From assembly GCA_036346275.1 (NCBI GenBank), contig CM070730.1, positions 41,958,918 to 42,022,917 of the forward strand: 64,000 bases of DNA, in the 5' to 3' direction. Position 1 is the first letter of the stretch, and each line of letters opens with the position of its first letter. A model generated the notes under the pieces. It saw nothing but the letters and a program-made list of their open reading frames with translations. It ran no database searches and was not told the origin of the DNA. Below are positions 21,530 to 33,005 of the stretch, piece by piece. The stretch comes from Otatea glauca (lineage: Eukaryota; Streptophyta; Magnoliopsida; Poales; Poaceae). The position numbers and the translations under genes are program-made.

Positions 21530-21692
21530 AGGCAAACCATAGGCCGAAGCATCAGTGTCAGCTACCAAGTGCTTCGGAGTTTCAATAGGGACGGACGATC
21601 CAGGTTGAGACAGACAATGACCCAGACCATTGAAGTAATTGTGACTTGCTGAAGGTGAAGGCGGATGGATCAGTTGAACAATGACTCCTAGC

Positions 21693-22079
21693 CAGCATTC
21701 GCAAAATCGGTTTGTAAAAATCCCCTAAAAATTGAAATTCGAAAATTGGAAATATCAAGCCGACAACTGGTCGAAAATCGTCAAAAATCATAGTTTCAAA
21801 ATCTAAATTTTTGAATTTTGTTTTTCAAAAATCGACCATTTTCATGGAAAATCTGTCGATTTGCATGGAAAATCGGGAAAATCGACAGACTAGTTGAACT
21901 TTTTTTGTAGTTAATTTTTTAAGCGATTTTCGTCGATTTTCGCCCGGTTTACATCGAACAAATTTTTCTGAATTTTTTTTAATTGGACTGGTTTATCGAG
22001 CGATTTTAGAAGTCGAACCGCGCCGATACGATCGAAAATCGTGAAAATTGAGCGATTTTCATCGATTTTGTGAACCCTA
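21693..22079. mobile_element. hAT-like miniature inverted-repeat element, 387 bp
   Basis: Ends are CAGCATTCGCAAAATCG on the left and, read inward from the right, TAGGGTTCACAAAATCG (12 of 17 identical). The flanking 8-mers are CTCCTAGC and CTCATAGC, a hAT-size TSD with one mismatch. The body is AT-rich and full of GATTTTCG/CGAAAATC words in both orientations. No coding capacity. Confidence 0.7.
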
Positions 22080-22547
22080 CTCATAGCATTGTTCTAGAAG
22101 ATTGCAAAGTTTGCGTAGGTCGAATCATCTGTGTTAAGCTGGATCATCTGGGTTAGGCTGCATCACCCAGCTTGTGCAGTGGTTAGTTTTTTTACCATAA
22201 GGTTCGAGACGGATCATTTGAATTGATTGTAACTTTTCAAGAAAACTATTATATGACTAGTTTTTTTAATGGAGAGGCTATATAAGTAGACTATATGCAA
22301 TGAAGATAGCTCTCTTGAGGCTCTAAAACTGTGGCTTGTATATTGGGGAGTTCAAGTGAACCCAGCAGCTTGGATTAAAGATCAAGGAGATTGTTTCAGA
22401 GATTGAGAAAGAGTAGATAGGCTTTAGTAAGTGTGTATTACTCCTAGTTTCTTGACCTTGTTCTATAAAAAAGGAGTTCTCTCCTCGTCCAGAGAATGCG
22501 CTCTTATCACTACAGGGATGCGAGAAAAATTCCTCGAAGGTAGTAAT
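22080..22547. other. Unassigned DNA with a TATA-like site, possible old LTR
   Basis: Contains several GGATCATCTG-type repeats (22120-22220), then GGCTATATAAG near 22276-22286 in plus orientation. This resembles the U3-R part of an old copia LTR, but no LTR edge was found. No gene is called. Confidence 0.35.
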
Positions 22548-22590
22548 AAAGACGTCGCGCCCCTCCATCTCCCTGGCTCCACGGTGCCTG
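22548..22590. repeat. GC-rich minisatellite, left fragment
   Basis: CGTCGCGCCCCTCCATCTCC with GGCTCCACGGTGCC matches the 36-bp unit seen at 28920-29026 and 32329-32440. The three pieces were one array before two retrotransposon insertions. Confidence 0.6.
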
Positions 22591-23274
22591 TGTAAGGCCC
22601 CCATTTTCGATAATAAATAACAACGATGAGTTCCCTGTGCATACAGTACTAGTCCCATGATCAATGGCTAGCACGCACAGATTACAAATTGAAATCACAT
22701 CCATACACAATAATATTACATATGCTAAGCGTCTTGAAATTACATATTATTATTAAAAGCCAAAAGCTCGAAAAGCAGCAGCGGAAACTTTATTTCTCTT
22801 GTAGTATGCCCATTCACCCTCAGGCAACAGACAAGGTAAAGCCCTAGAAAACATCGTCATCATAACCCCCGAGTCCTGAATCGTCGTAAAGATCATTGGG
22901 GTATTCATTATCTTCACCTAAAACAACATTGGTGGTAAGATTGAGTACATTGTGTACTCAGCAAGTCTTATAGTGTATCACAGATGCAATTATAAGTAAA
23001 TGCAGAATATAACAATGGTAAGGTTTCTACAGTTACTTTTGCATTGGAAAAATAAAGCATAAGCATATACTAGATGCAACTGAAGTTTGTAAAAGAGTAT
23101 TTGCTGTAATAGCAAGTATTGTCTACATAAATCAGCTCAGCATAGTCTACCTGACCGATTCAATCTATTCCCATGTCATCCCCTGGCATGAAATATAGAT
23201 GTTTCAAAACACAATTTTCCCAACAAATCTTTGTGGAAATATTAAAAACTCTAACCCTGTGATGACTTTACCAA

Positions 23275-23399
23275 GTGCCTTTAACCGTAGGCGCGGCTAA
23301 TTAATTAGATTTACGCTCTGCAGAGGTGTACAGCTTTACCCACAAGAAATGATCTGCCACTTTTGCCAGGCCAGTTGACACTCTTCCTTTGGGGTGTCA
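23275..23399. other. Structured LTR block, family-A copy 1
   Basis: GTGCCT (23275-23280) pairs with AGGCGC (23289-23294); CTAATTAATTAG (23297-23308) is a perfect palindrome; CTCT/AGAG (23316-23325); TGACAC (23376-23381) pairs with GTGTCA (23394-23399). Same order as 7196-7318 with different stem bases. Confidence 0.6.
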
Positions 23400-23699
23400 G
23401 CATGGTGATCATGACATAACCGTTACATTGTTTAAACCTAACTTTGCACCAGCCCGATTAGATCCTTATTACGGGGAAGGAATATGACAGTGAATCCCTG
23501 TCATTTAAAGTGGTAGCGTAAGCAGTAATTCCGTGCATTGAAGGCAGTAAATCCCTGCAGTAAGGGTTCCTTCCCATATCAAGGCGTACAAGTTATACCG
23601 ATAAGCATTTACCCACAACGAAGTGTGGAAGCCCCTCATAAGCAAACCTAGAAAGGATTGCTCATACTATCTTCTGCCTACCAATGTGCAAAGCTAGAC

Positions 23700-25346
23700 T
23701 GAAGGACTATGTGGAGGTCCATCCAAGTTTGTGATGAGTATTTGACTAAATTTGAGCTTGGGTTGCTCTTGTTTGAGTTTGATTTGAATTGGATTTTCAA
23801 TTGGAAGCAATTTGAGGTCTTCTCTGTTTTCCCGGTGTTACGGGCTAGAACGAGAAAAAAATGAATTTTAATGAGTGTACTTTGATGGATTTATTGCACA
23901 TCTTTGTGGGCATTGCTATGTGAGGAGTTTCCTTGTCTTTGATGGTTGCAGGGCGACGGTGCTAGGTCATGGTGAGGCGGAGGATGACCGGGACTAGGCG
24001 AGGAGCTTCGGAGGTCCAGACGGTTGGGAGATCGCCGGAAGATGATCGGAGACGGAGTCTGGGCAAGTCAAGAAGACAAGGAAAGGAGATGATGCTAGCT
24101 AGATGCCACGTGGATCAATTAGGACCGTCGGATTTAGGTCTAGTTGATAGGTTAGCGGGTCTAGATAGTATACTTTGAAAACCGTGCAAGAAAACCCGGT
24201 ATGTGTGTGGGTTTTGGGTTAGCCCTTGCATGGCTATGTGTGTGGGTTAATCCTAGCCCTTAGATGAGTGCTCTAGGGTTGAGGGACTCATCCAAGGGTG
24301 GTAGGTGGCCCAAGAGTAGTATAAATAGGGGTGGAGGGGTAGCCTCCTTCCCTTGAAGGTTTTTGAGGTTTTTGAATGCTCCTTTGAGCTTTGCCCACAT
24401 GAAAGTGAAGCTTTGTAACCTATCCTTCCAGAAATGAAAGTTTTATCCATCCATCTCTGAATTTATTTTGCGCATTTACATTATGTCCTTACTTTACTCA
24501 ATTTAAATTCAGCATTTACTTTCCCGCAATTACATTCTCGCAATTTACTTTCACGCAATTTGGATTTGCCTCCCCTCCTTCTAAATGCTGTTGATTTTGG
24601 ATGTTCAGAGTGTGTTCATATGGTTTTACATCTCTTTTGCACTCTTGGATTGAGCAGAGAACATCTTTTCTTTCAAGTTCCAACTTTGTTCAGAACTTGT
24701 TCTTTGCGCAGCATTTAGTATTTGAATTTTATAAAAGTATAGAAAAATACTTTTTAAGTGATTCTTGTTGGAGGAGGTGCGGGACTCTGATATCCACCTG
24801 CCAAAAAAATTTGGAGTTCACTTGTTGCATCTTTTGGGCGCCATGAGGTGAAAACTGAGCCCCAAACTTTCTGCTCGAAGTTCTTGGTGACTGTGTTCTT
24901 GATTTTTCCTGTTTTTTCTGTAAGGCTTTTCTGGAGTAATTTGGTGGAGTTCTTCACGACGCTGTTTCCTATAGGAGAAACATTCTCAAAATTTTTGAGC
25001 TGCAGAAACCCACCAACCTCCTGTTCAATTGGAGGACAATTTCTGAAAATTCTGCTTTTGCTTTTCTGAAAGTGACTTTTGTGATTTGAATTGATGTCCT
25101 TTCTAAAAGCAAGAGTTGGATTGATTCCTCTTTATCTTGGACACTAGACAACCATGATTGTGGCTCAAAAATCCCCACATATTTTATGGTACTTATCCAT
25201 GCAATCTAGGGGTACACATAGTTGTCTAGTTTTTCTGGTTTTTCACGATTTCCTTTGAGCGATCTTGTCGAGGTTTTTGTTGGAGTATATTGGGAAAATT
25301 TATTTGCAACCATTCACCCATCTCTGTTCGCCATTTCGATCTTTCA
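23700..25346 (+). mobile_element. Sirevirus-type solo LTR nested in the family-A LTR
   Basis: Starts TGAAGGACTATGTGGAGG and ends CCATTTCGATCTTTCA, like the LTRs of the Sirevirus at 42835-51528. Flanks are TAGAC (23695-23699) and CAGAC (25347-25351); the uninterrupted family-A copy near 56272 has CAGAC once. It is therefore a 1647-bp insertion with a 5-bp TSD that later changed by one base. A TATAAATAG box lies at about 24320-24328. Unlike the LTRs at 42835 and 49202 it lacks the 33-bp tandem array. Confidence 0.85.
24320..24328 (+). promoter_or_regulatory. TATA box of the Sirevirus solo LTR
   Basis: TATAAATAG followed by a G-rich tract, equivalent to CTATAAATAG at 50705-50714 in the other Sirevirus LTR. 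Confidence 0.6.
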
Positions 25347-26448
25347 CAGACCTAAGCAACTTAATAGGTTAAGGCTGCCCCATCCCAACCCTTGTGGTTG
25401 CACGGAATTGTTGGCTTGAAAACAACCCATAGCTCGGTCCTTAATCCGACACGGGCAATAATCTCCCGCTACACTACGTACAAGTCTAACCCTTGCACAA
25501 CCGGCTATTGCCAATAATTGCCCGCATCTAAACCATAGTTTTATTTTGAGTTTTTAGTCAAAATACCAACAATTGACATCATGTCATAACCAACCTTTTC
25601 AATTCTCAAGAATCAATTTTGATCTGATCATATTCAATGTTGGTTCTAAAGCATGGCTAAGCATGATTATTAGTCGTGTATACCCAATGTGACATTAAGT
25701 AGTGTCTACCCCTTTATGTATGGTTAAGAAGGTTCACATGTTCATACTTATCAAAGAAGTTCCATAAAATTATCAGGTATTTCTACCAATATTCCAATAT
25801 AGCATTTTTATGACAAGTACGCTCATACATAATAGTTTTGCAATCATTGAAAGTACATATTTGAAGTATTAGGATCAAAATGATCAAGGGGTGCTTGCCA
25901 TGCTGATCGTAGTCGGGTATAAAGTCCGGATCGTTGGCGAGGTCGTCGTCTGCTAATTCAGGTTCGTCGGAGTCTACTCGTCGACCATCAAGAATAACAT
26001 ACAATAAATAGCAAACTAGTATAAGGGCAAAAAGAAGTCAGATAGAAAATCCAACAAAAAATCTTACTTATAAAAACAGGAGTGCTCATTAGTAAGATTA
26101 TAATCCGAGTTAATCTGGTTATACTATTTCTTATTGTTCATATTTACTTTTACTATTTTTGGTCTAGATGGTATCAAATACTTCCTGCTTCATATGAGTT
26201 ATTTCTTTTTATTTTAACGAATTTTAGATGCTAAAATTATTTGAAGTAGAAAGATTTGACTTATGGTGATATCATAGCATAGTACGTTGTTAATAGGATT
26301 CAGATGCAAAGCAAGGTATTTAAAGACTCTTAAAAACAACATTTATTACTAAATTCCTAGCTGCCATTTTATTGGGTATAACACATTAAGTTATCTACCC
26401 CATTTTCATGAACTAATTGCTAGATGCAAGCATGGTCTCAAATGATCA

Positions 26449-26510
26449 CATACATACATACATACATACATACATACATACATACATACATACATACATA
26501 CATACATACA

Positions 26511-26540
<30 letters not shown>
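26449..26540. repeat. (CATA)n microsatellite
   Basis: About 22 perfect CATA repeats followed by (TA)n. The homologous place in the second family-A LTR (about 57415-57455) has only a short mixed CA/TA tract. The HTYI repeat frame it creates is not a gene. Confidence 0.95.
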
Positions 26541-26546
<6 letters not shown>

Positions 26547-27806
26547 TATATTCATATGTACCTATTATACTCTTCATACTAAATCACATCCTATTTGCAT
26601 GAATCATTATTTGTTCAATATTTATACCTAGCCTAACATTATTCTGCCATTATGCTGAAAAGAAATATGTTTAACAAACTACCAAAATTCTTTTCTTATC
26701 CATTTAGTTATTATAGCATAGTTACTAATAATATTAAACTTTAATAGAAAAGACATAAAACAACTAGTTACCCAAATGTTTTTATAGAATTGGGTTCATA
26801 GCAGAATAAGGATCTTAATAAAATTGGTTCCAAATAATATTAACTTTGTTTGCGAATTTTCCATATTTTGTCTACTTTCATATGTACTATTCACCTTTGT
26901 ATTAAAATATTTTTCCAAAATATATTTTCAAAATATTTTTGCATATTCTGGAATTTCCTGATTTTATATGAATTTAGAAATTGGTTTCATCTCATTTGGA
27001 TTTCAAATGCGAAAGATATTCAAGTTTCAATTTGAACTAGTTCTGAAAATTAAATAGAAATAATGAAATACGCTTTCAATGTTCTGAAAACGCCTTTCAC
27101 TGCGCGCCGGATTTCGCGTTTAAATCCCGTCGGGTCACTGACATCCGGGGCCCACTCATCAGTGACCTCGGTCTTGTGCACGCCTGCGCGCCGACTTCGA
27201 CCAGCGGCAATGAGAGCCCAGCGGTCGGCGACTCCAAGCAGGCGCTCGGTTTTGGCTCGCCGCCGGCGAACTAACTCCGGCCAGGAGGAATGGGTAGCAC
27301 CTACGGCTTCAGCATGCTAATGCGCATCTAGGGGATAGCCTAATGACTCTCGGCGATGACCGGAGATGGGTCACCGTTGTGGCCGAGTGGCGGAGGTCAT
27401 GGCGACTAGCCGCGCCGGCGACAGAAGGCATCTCCGGTGGAATGGGTTCCGGTTCTAGTATTTATGGGTTCCAGAGTTTTCATTTTTGCCAAAAGGAAGC
27501 TCAGAGGAGAGTCGGATTAGCTCACCACCGATCGTTGGTTTCGGAGAAGAAGGGGGCGTAGTGGTGGCGGAGCTCCGATCGGAATTTCCTGGAAATAACA
27601 GAGGGGTTTTGATTCATGTGAGCTGGTGATGCTATAACAGAAAGCAATTGAGGAATGGGTGCTTGTACCACCTTCAATCGATCATGATCCGGAAGCTAGG
27701 GTTCTTCGGCTGATTTAAGGAAACGCGAAATTGGCAGTGATTAGTGGAGTATACTGAATGAAACAAGAGGGGTTTTGATGAGCACTCTCTGGTGATCAAG
27801 CTGCGG

Positions 27807-27814
27807 TATTTATA
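27807..27814 (-). promoter_or_regulatory. TATA box of family-A LTR copy 1
   Basis: The minus strand reads GGGCTATAAATACCGCAG; the same box occurs at 58574-58581 in copy 2. Confidence 0.6.
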
Positions 27815-28919
27815 GCCCGAGGGGGACATGTAGATGAGCCAACACCTGGTGTGAACTCGACGGGATTTTGCGGCGCTAGAACAAGAGAAGGGATGGGCGG
27901 TTTGCGGAAAATCTGGGCGAGGACGATGCGTGGCAGGATTTGGCAGAGGCGGTTACCTCGGGCGAAGCGTAGGCGCTGCGGTGGCGCGAGCTACAGCCGA
28001 GGAAAACGGCTCTGGTCACGCGTGAGCACAGCTGCGAGGGAAGAAGAAGAAGGCGGTGGCTGTGGCTGACAGGTGGGACCACACAGTGAATCGGGCCCGC
28101 ATGGCAGAGAGAAAAGGAGAAGTTCGGCTTGAACTACAAGAGGCTTGATTTGATTCACAGAATCCGTTGCCTATCCAATAGGTAAATTAATGAGGAATTT
28201 ACTGAGTGTACCTGAGCTAGTTTGGGATCTACCATAAAAATTTAGACCTATTTGGCCTTTGAGGAATTTACAATAATTACGACGAAAGGTAATGTGCACA
28301 TTTTAATGCATTCCGTTTTATATTTATTAAGGTACTTATATCTTACTAAACAATTTAGAAAATTTTTGAGCAGGTTCCTTATATGCACATTATGCTCTGT
28401 AAAATTTTCAGCCTTGGATTGTTGACATTTTATTTAATAAAATTCGACATTGAAGTTTCGATTTTTAACTATTCAGTTTTGAATTTTTAGAAATATCAAA
28501 CCTAAAGACCATCTCCTGATATTTTTCTGCAGATGACTCTATCCAGGGAGAAGATAATATAAATATTTTCCCATCGAAATTATGATCATTTAATTTCTGA
28601 TATTTTCACTATTGCTAGTCTTGTTTCATTAATTACCTTTCTTTTCATCATTTAATATTTTTCCATGATTTTAAAAATTATATTTTGAGTTCTGGATAGC
28701 TCCATGAATTTTTACAGCAATTTTTATTATTTAATTGTTTTACAAATCTTTTCTTATTACTTAAGTAATGGTTGATTGATTAGAAAAAGAATTTTCCTTA
28801 TAAGCAATAATCTGAAGAAGTCAAGAAAACTCATAGAAAAATCCAGGGAAAAATAAATTAAAATTTCTTAAAATATATCATTTAATTTCTTATTATTACT
28901 CATTTTTCAGGATGTTACA

Positions 28920-29026
28920 CTGTGTCGCCCTACGCCTCTTCTCACCTGTGTCACCACTCCGCCTCCCCTGCTCCACAGTGCCTACGTCGCCCCTCCGCCT
29001 CCCCGGCTCCCGTGGCGCGCCCCTAG
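28920..29026. repeat. GC-rich 36-bp minisatellite, middle fragment
   Basis: Repeats of GTGCCTACGTCGCCCCTCCG plus CCTCCCCGGCTCCAC. It lies between two solo LTRs that each inserted into the array. Confidence 0.6.
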
Positions 29027-32000
29027 TGAAAGTTCAAGCTCCATTAAGTTGGTTTTGGTGTTAATGACAAATCTAATGTTGAGACTAACTCTTTTGATAA
29101 TCATAACATTGATTAGTCTCAATTGTTAATCAATGATAAATCTTTTATGAGACTAACTCTTTTGTTGAGCTTAACTCTTATTTGTCTCTTTTGGATGAAA
29201 AAGATGGAAATATCAAAGGTATGCATTCGAGTTCATATTATCATATTTTGTTGCATTATTTGATGTCAAATATGTTATGTTTTTATTGATAAATCTAAAT
29301 GTGAGACTAACGTGTTTATTAAGCTCCTACAAAAATGGAAATCCAAAAGAGATGTATCCAATGCAACTTTATTATTTCTAGATACATTTCTTGGATTCAA
29401 AATAAAGGGTGAACTCCACCATTGTTTTAACTTTAAGATATGCATTTTGTTTTCGACTCTATATATACATGAATGCACACATTTAGGAGGAGTTCATGCT
29501 TTACCTTGATGTTTAAATAGTATTGATCTAATTCATCTTTTTATATCAATGATCATTACTTTGAAACAACCCCTTGAGTATATTTAACTTGTGTAGTTGT
29601 AGTATACTCATGGCAATATAGGATAAACTCCAACGCAATAAAAAATTGAATATGTGCATATTGATTCAAGTTCAAATATTTGCATGCACACATCTAACGG
29701 AGTTTATTCTATAATTAATGGTCTTAAGAGTATTGATCCCTTTCCACCACTCCATATAAATTGGATCATTACTTTTAGATTCCATCGAATTGAGTATATG
29801 AAACTTGTGTAGTTAATATATACTCATGACAATTTAAATACAATTTAAATTATGTTCGGTTGACATTCAATCAACAAAGAACTATTCATGTGTTGATGGT
29901 TCACTTTGTTGATCCTAGGGCAATTGAAAGTTCTTGTGTATATGAAGCATTAGTTGCATTAGTATACTCAAGACACAATTAATCTTTCAATCATTTGTCT
30001 TTGGGTTGTGGTCAATCATCAAAGGAAACGATCAAATGATCTTGGGAGCATCCATTATGTGTTAATGGAGTGCAATGATGATTAAGACAACCATGCGTTT
30101 TGGACTAACACTTTCAATGAGTTTGAAACAGGTTAAGTCCAAGGTTGAGATGGATAAATGGGACAAGTACGTCATCATGTGTTGATGAGCTTCAAAAGAG
30201 GATCCCAAAGCTAAGACAAGGGGAGTTCATCATGTGTAGATAAACAAGACGAAGATCCCGACTTGGAGAGAAGATGATGAAAATCATAAAATCTCCAAGT
30301 GGATGTGCTAGAGGCAAAGGTATAACTAGCTAGGGCTAAGGATGTGTTCCTAGTCTTTTACCGGTCTCGGTGTTTAGATGGGAGACCGGGTTGCTAGTAT
30401 AGGTTGCCATACTATTAAGAGGGCTTGAGTCTTATAGCTTGAGCTTCATCATGTGTTGATGAACTCAATCTGGTTCACTCTAGCTCACTCTCTTGTTTGG
30501 ATTTTGCATGAGCTAAATATTTGCATGTGTTGCAAATAAGAGAGCTCATGCTCGCTTCTTATTGAATCTTAATCGATTTGGTTTTTGCATGAAGCTATGG
30601 ATTTGCATATGTTGCAAAAGGAAGATAGCTTATATAATTTGGTTTATTTGGTTTTTGCATAGAGCTAAGTTTTGCATGTGTTGCAATAGGTGAGAGCTCA
30701 TGTATCGGTGTTTTAGCTTGTGATTTGATCATGTGTTCATCATCACATGGCTAAGTAAAGTTTATGATTTTTCTATTTGCAAATGTGTTTTGCAAATAAT
30801 CTAGAGGTTATGGTTTTGATCCTAGAGCATGTGTTGGCATTTGCAAATGTGTTTTCCAAAGTGTCAGGATTATGTGTTGATCCTTACATGGCTAGAGGAT
30901 TGATCTCATGGGTTCTCAGTTTATTTGCAAATGTGTTTTGCAAATTGTTTTGATCATGAGTTGATCACCAAATGGCATAAGATTTGATCTTATTGACTCT
31001 TACTAGCTTGTAGTCACGCTCTTGATCAAGTCCATGTGAGGGATTTCGAGAAAATTAGATTTTGCACTTGAGTGACTACATTAGAGTCTTTATTTTTGTG
31101 ATATTTAAAAATATATATAATTGCTTAAATCTTGAAAATGGGTGGAGATTGTAACCCTCGTGATAAGCTTTGCATAGAATCAAAAATCACTTAAATCAGA
31201 GTTCGGAGTAAAAAGTTATGAGCGTTTTAGTGGTTGGAAGAGAGGTAGCACCGCCCCTACATGGGCGGTACCGGCCCAGAGGCGGTGTAAAAACTCCAGA
31301 GAAGTGTTTTTTCGATGAAATGGCCGGTACTACCGGTCCTAGATGGGCGGTAGCACCGGGGGTACTGTAGCAACGGCTAGTTTTTGGTGTTTTTAATGCA
31401 CGAAAGTGACCGTTGGCCTAGAGGCGGTGCTACCGACCCTAGTAGGGCGGTAGCACCGGGTTTGCTGTGTTTTTAACCTATTCTACCCTACAACGGCTAG
31501 TTTTCTTGCGGGGATATAAAAGAGGCCGAGCTAGGAGGGTTTTGCTGTTGCTCAAGCACCCATTTGAGGTATTCTTGTGAGAGCAAAACCTCAAGAGCTC
31601 ATAGAGCCATATTTGAGTGATTTGAGATGAATTTGATTTAGAGTTTCTTGTGTAGAATCTCTTTGGTGTTGATTTGCTTTCTCTTGAGCTATTGTGAGCC
31701 TCTCCTCTACATTGTGCATGTGTTGCACTTTGTGATCAAGGAGAGAAGCCTATAGTTGCATGTGTTGCATCTAGAGAAGGATTAAGCATCCTTATGCATG
31801 TGTTGCACTTGGTGAGGTTCAAGCTAGAGGGTTTGACTTGTTACTCTTGGTGTTTGCCGACACCTAGACAGCGTGTGGAGGCGTCGTGCACGGTGACCTT
31901 CTCAAGGAGATTGTGAGAAGGCCCGGCAAAGTTGTGAAGGTCGGAGCTCGCCTACCCGGAGGGGGAAAGAGCTACCACTAGTGGAATCGAGGTGGGTGCT

Positions 32001-32328
32001 CAATTCGTGGAGCCGGTCCAAAGTGGTTTGGGCTTGCCTCTTTATGTTTGCTTGCAATTATCTATTTACATTGTTGCAAATTGCATTCAAAGAATTAAAT
32101 TGCTTGATTGTCTTTAGGATTGTATATTCTTGAGTAGAGACATAATTAGCTAGTGCACTTAGTAAGCCTAGTTGATTTAGGCTTTAATTTGTCAAAACCT
32201 TAGTTTGTCGCTTCCGTATTGATTATTGTTTAGGTTTTGACATAGAGATAAATAAAGTGTGTATTTAGTGAGAAGAATTTTTAAAACCGCCTATTCACCC
32301 CCCTCTAGTCGGCATCCTCGATCTTACA
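29027..32328 (+). mobile_element. Solo LTR, 3.3 kb, copia/Sirevirus-like
   Basis: Starts TGAAAGTTCAAGCTCC and ends CATCCTCGATCTTACA, with CCTAG on both sides (29022-29026 and 32329-32333), a perfect 5-bp TSD. No PBS, PPT or polyprotein lies inside, so it is a solo LTR. TATAAA is at 31515-31520 on the plus strand, preceded by GC-rich imperfect palindromes (31240-31480). The end CTATTCACCCCCCTCTAGTC is typical of Sirevirus-like LTRs in grasses. The short word CATGTGTTG recurs at least a dozen times between 29887 and 31805. Confidence 0.85.
31515..31520 (+). promoter_or_regulatory. TATA box in the 3.3-kb solo LTR
   Basis: GGGGATATAAAAGAGGC, downstream of GC-rich palindromes and about 0.8 kb from the LTR end. 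Confidence 0.6.
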
Positions 32329-32440
32329 CCTAGTTTCGCCTCGCTCACCTCGCCCCTCGACCTCTAAGCTCCACTGTGCCTATGTCACCCCTCCACCTCC
32401 CCACCTCACCCGTGTCACCCCTCCGCCTCCCCGACTCTAT
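32329..32440. repeat. GC-rich 36-bp minisatellite, right fragment
   Basis: Continues the array after the CCTAG TSD, with degenerate units such as TGTGTCACCCCTCCGCCTCC. Confidence 0.55.
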
Positions 32441-32450
32441 TACGCCAAGG

Positions 32451-33005
32451 TTGATGCTGGTTGTATGCTCAATGATGCTATGGGTCTATTGATGAACTAA
32501 ATAATTAAAGTAGCGAATGTGGCCTTGAACTATAGAGTTACTTCCTATTAATGCTAGAAAGTATTACTTTTATTTCACTGTCTTTGAGCTTGATCATCAT
32601 ATTCATTATCTTGTTTGATACTCATTTGATTATTGCTGAATATACTGATTATGATTGCTTACCTTGCTTTGTTCATAACCCCTATATAGTCAGTTGTTGA
32701 TATACCTGCTTGGTCAAACTGTTCATAATCTGATTTTGATCATTTGAATAGTGAATCGCTGCCAGTTGTATTGTTGTCGGTTGTATGCTCAATGATGCTA
32801 TGGGTCTACTTATGAACTAAAATAATTAAAGTAGCGAATGTGGCCTTGAACTATATAGTTGCTTCCTGTTAATGCTAGGAAGTATTACTTTCATTTCACT
32901 GTCTTTAAGCTTGATCATCATATTTAGTATCTAATTTGATACTCGTTTGATTATTGATGAATATACTGATTATGATTGCATAGCTTGCTCTGTTCCTAGC
33001 CTCTG
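32451..33005. repeat. Direct duplication with 320-bp period
   Basis: TTGTATGCTCAATGATGCTA at 32461 recurs at 32781, and similarity continues for about 230 bp with scattered substitutions. No coding frame is conserved between the copies. Identity unknown. Confidence 0.75.

Larger units (their letters stand above)
22591..28919 (-). mobile_element. Family-A solo LTR, about 4.7 kb net, interrupted by a Sirevirus LTR
   Basis: Begins TGTAAGGCCCCC and ends GATGTTACA, matching the LTR at 55189-59702 along its length apart from the insertion at 23700-25346. No interior or second LTR flanks it, so it is a solo LTR. The right flank is CTGTG; the left reads CCTG directly before TGTAAGG, consistent with a CTGTG TSD that lost one TG at the TGTGTG junction. 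It has the structured block at 23275-23399, a (CATA)n array, a GC-rich region (27080-28130) and a minus-strand TATA box at 27807-27814. Confidence 0.8.

Noticed and set aside
26417..26602. Frame encoding repeated HTYI
   Set aside because: Produced by the (CATA)n microsatellite.
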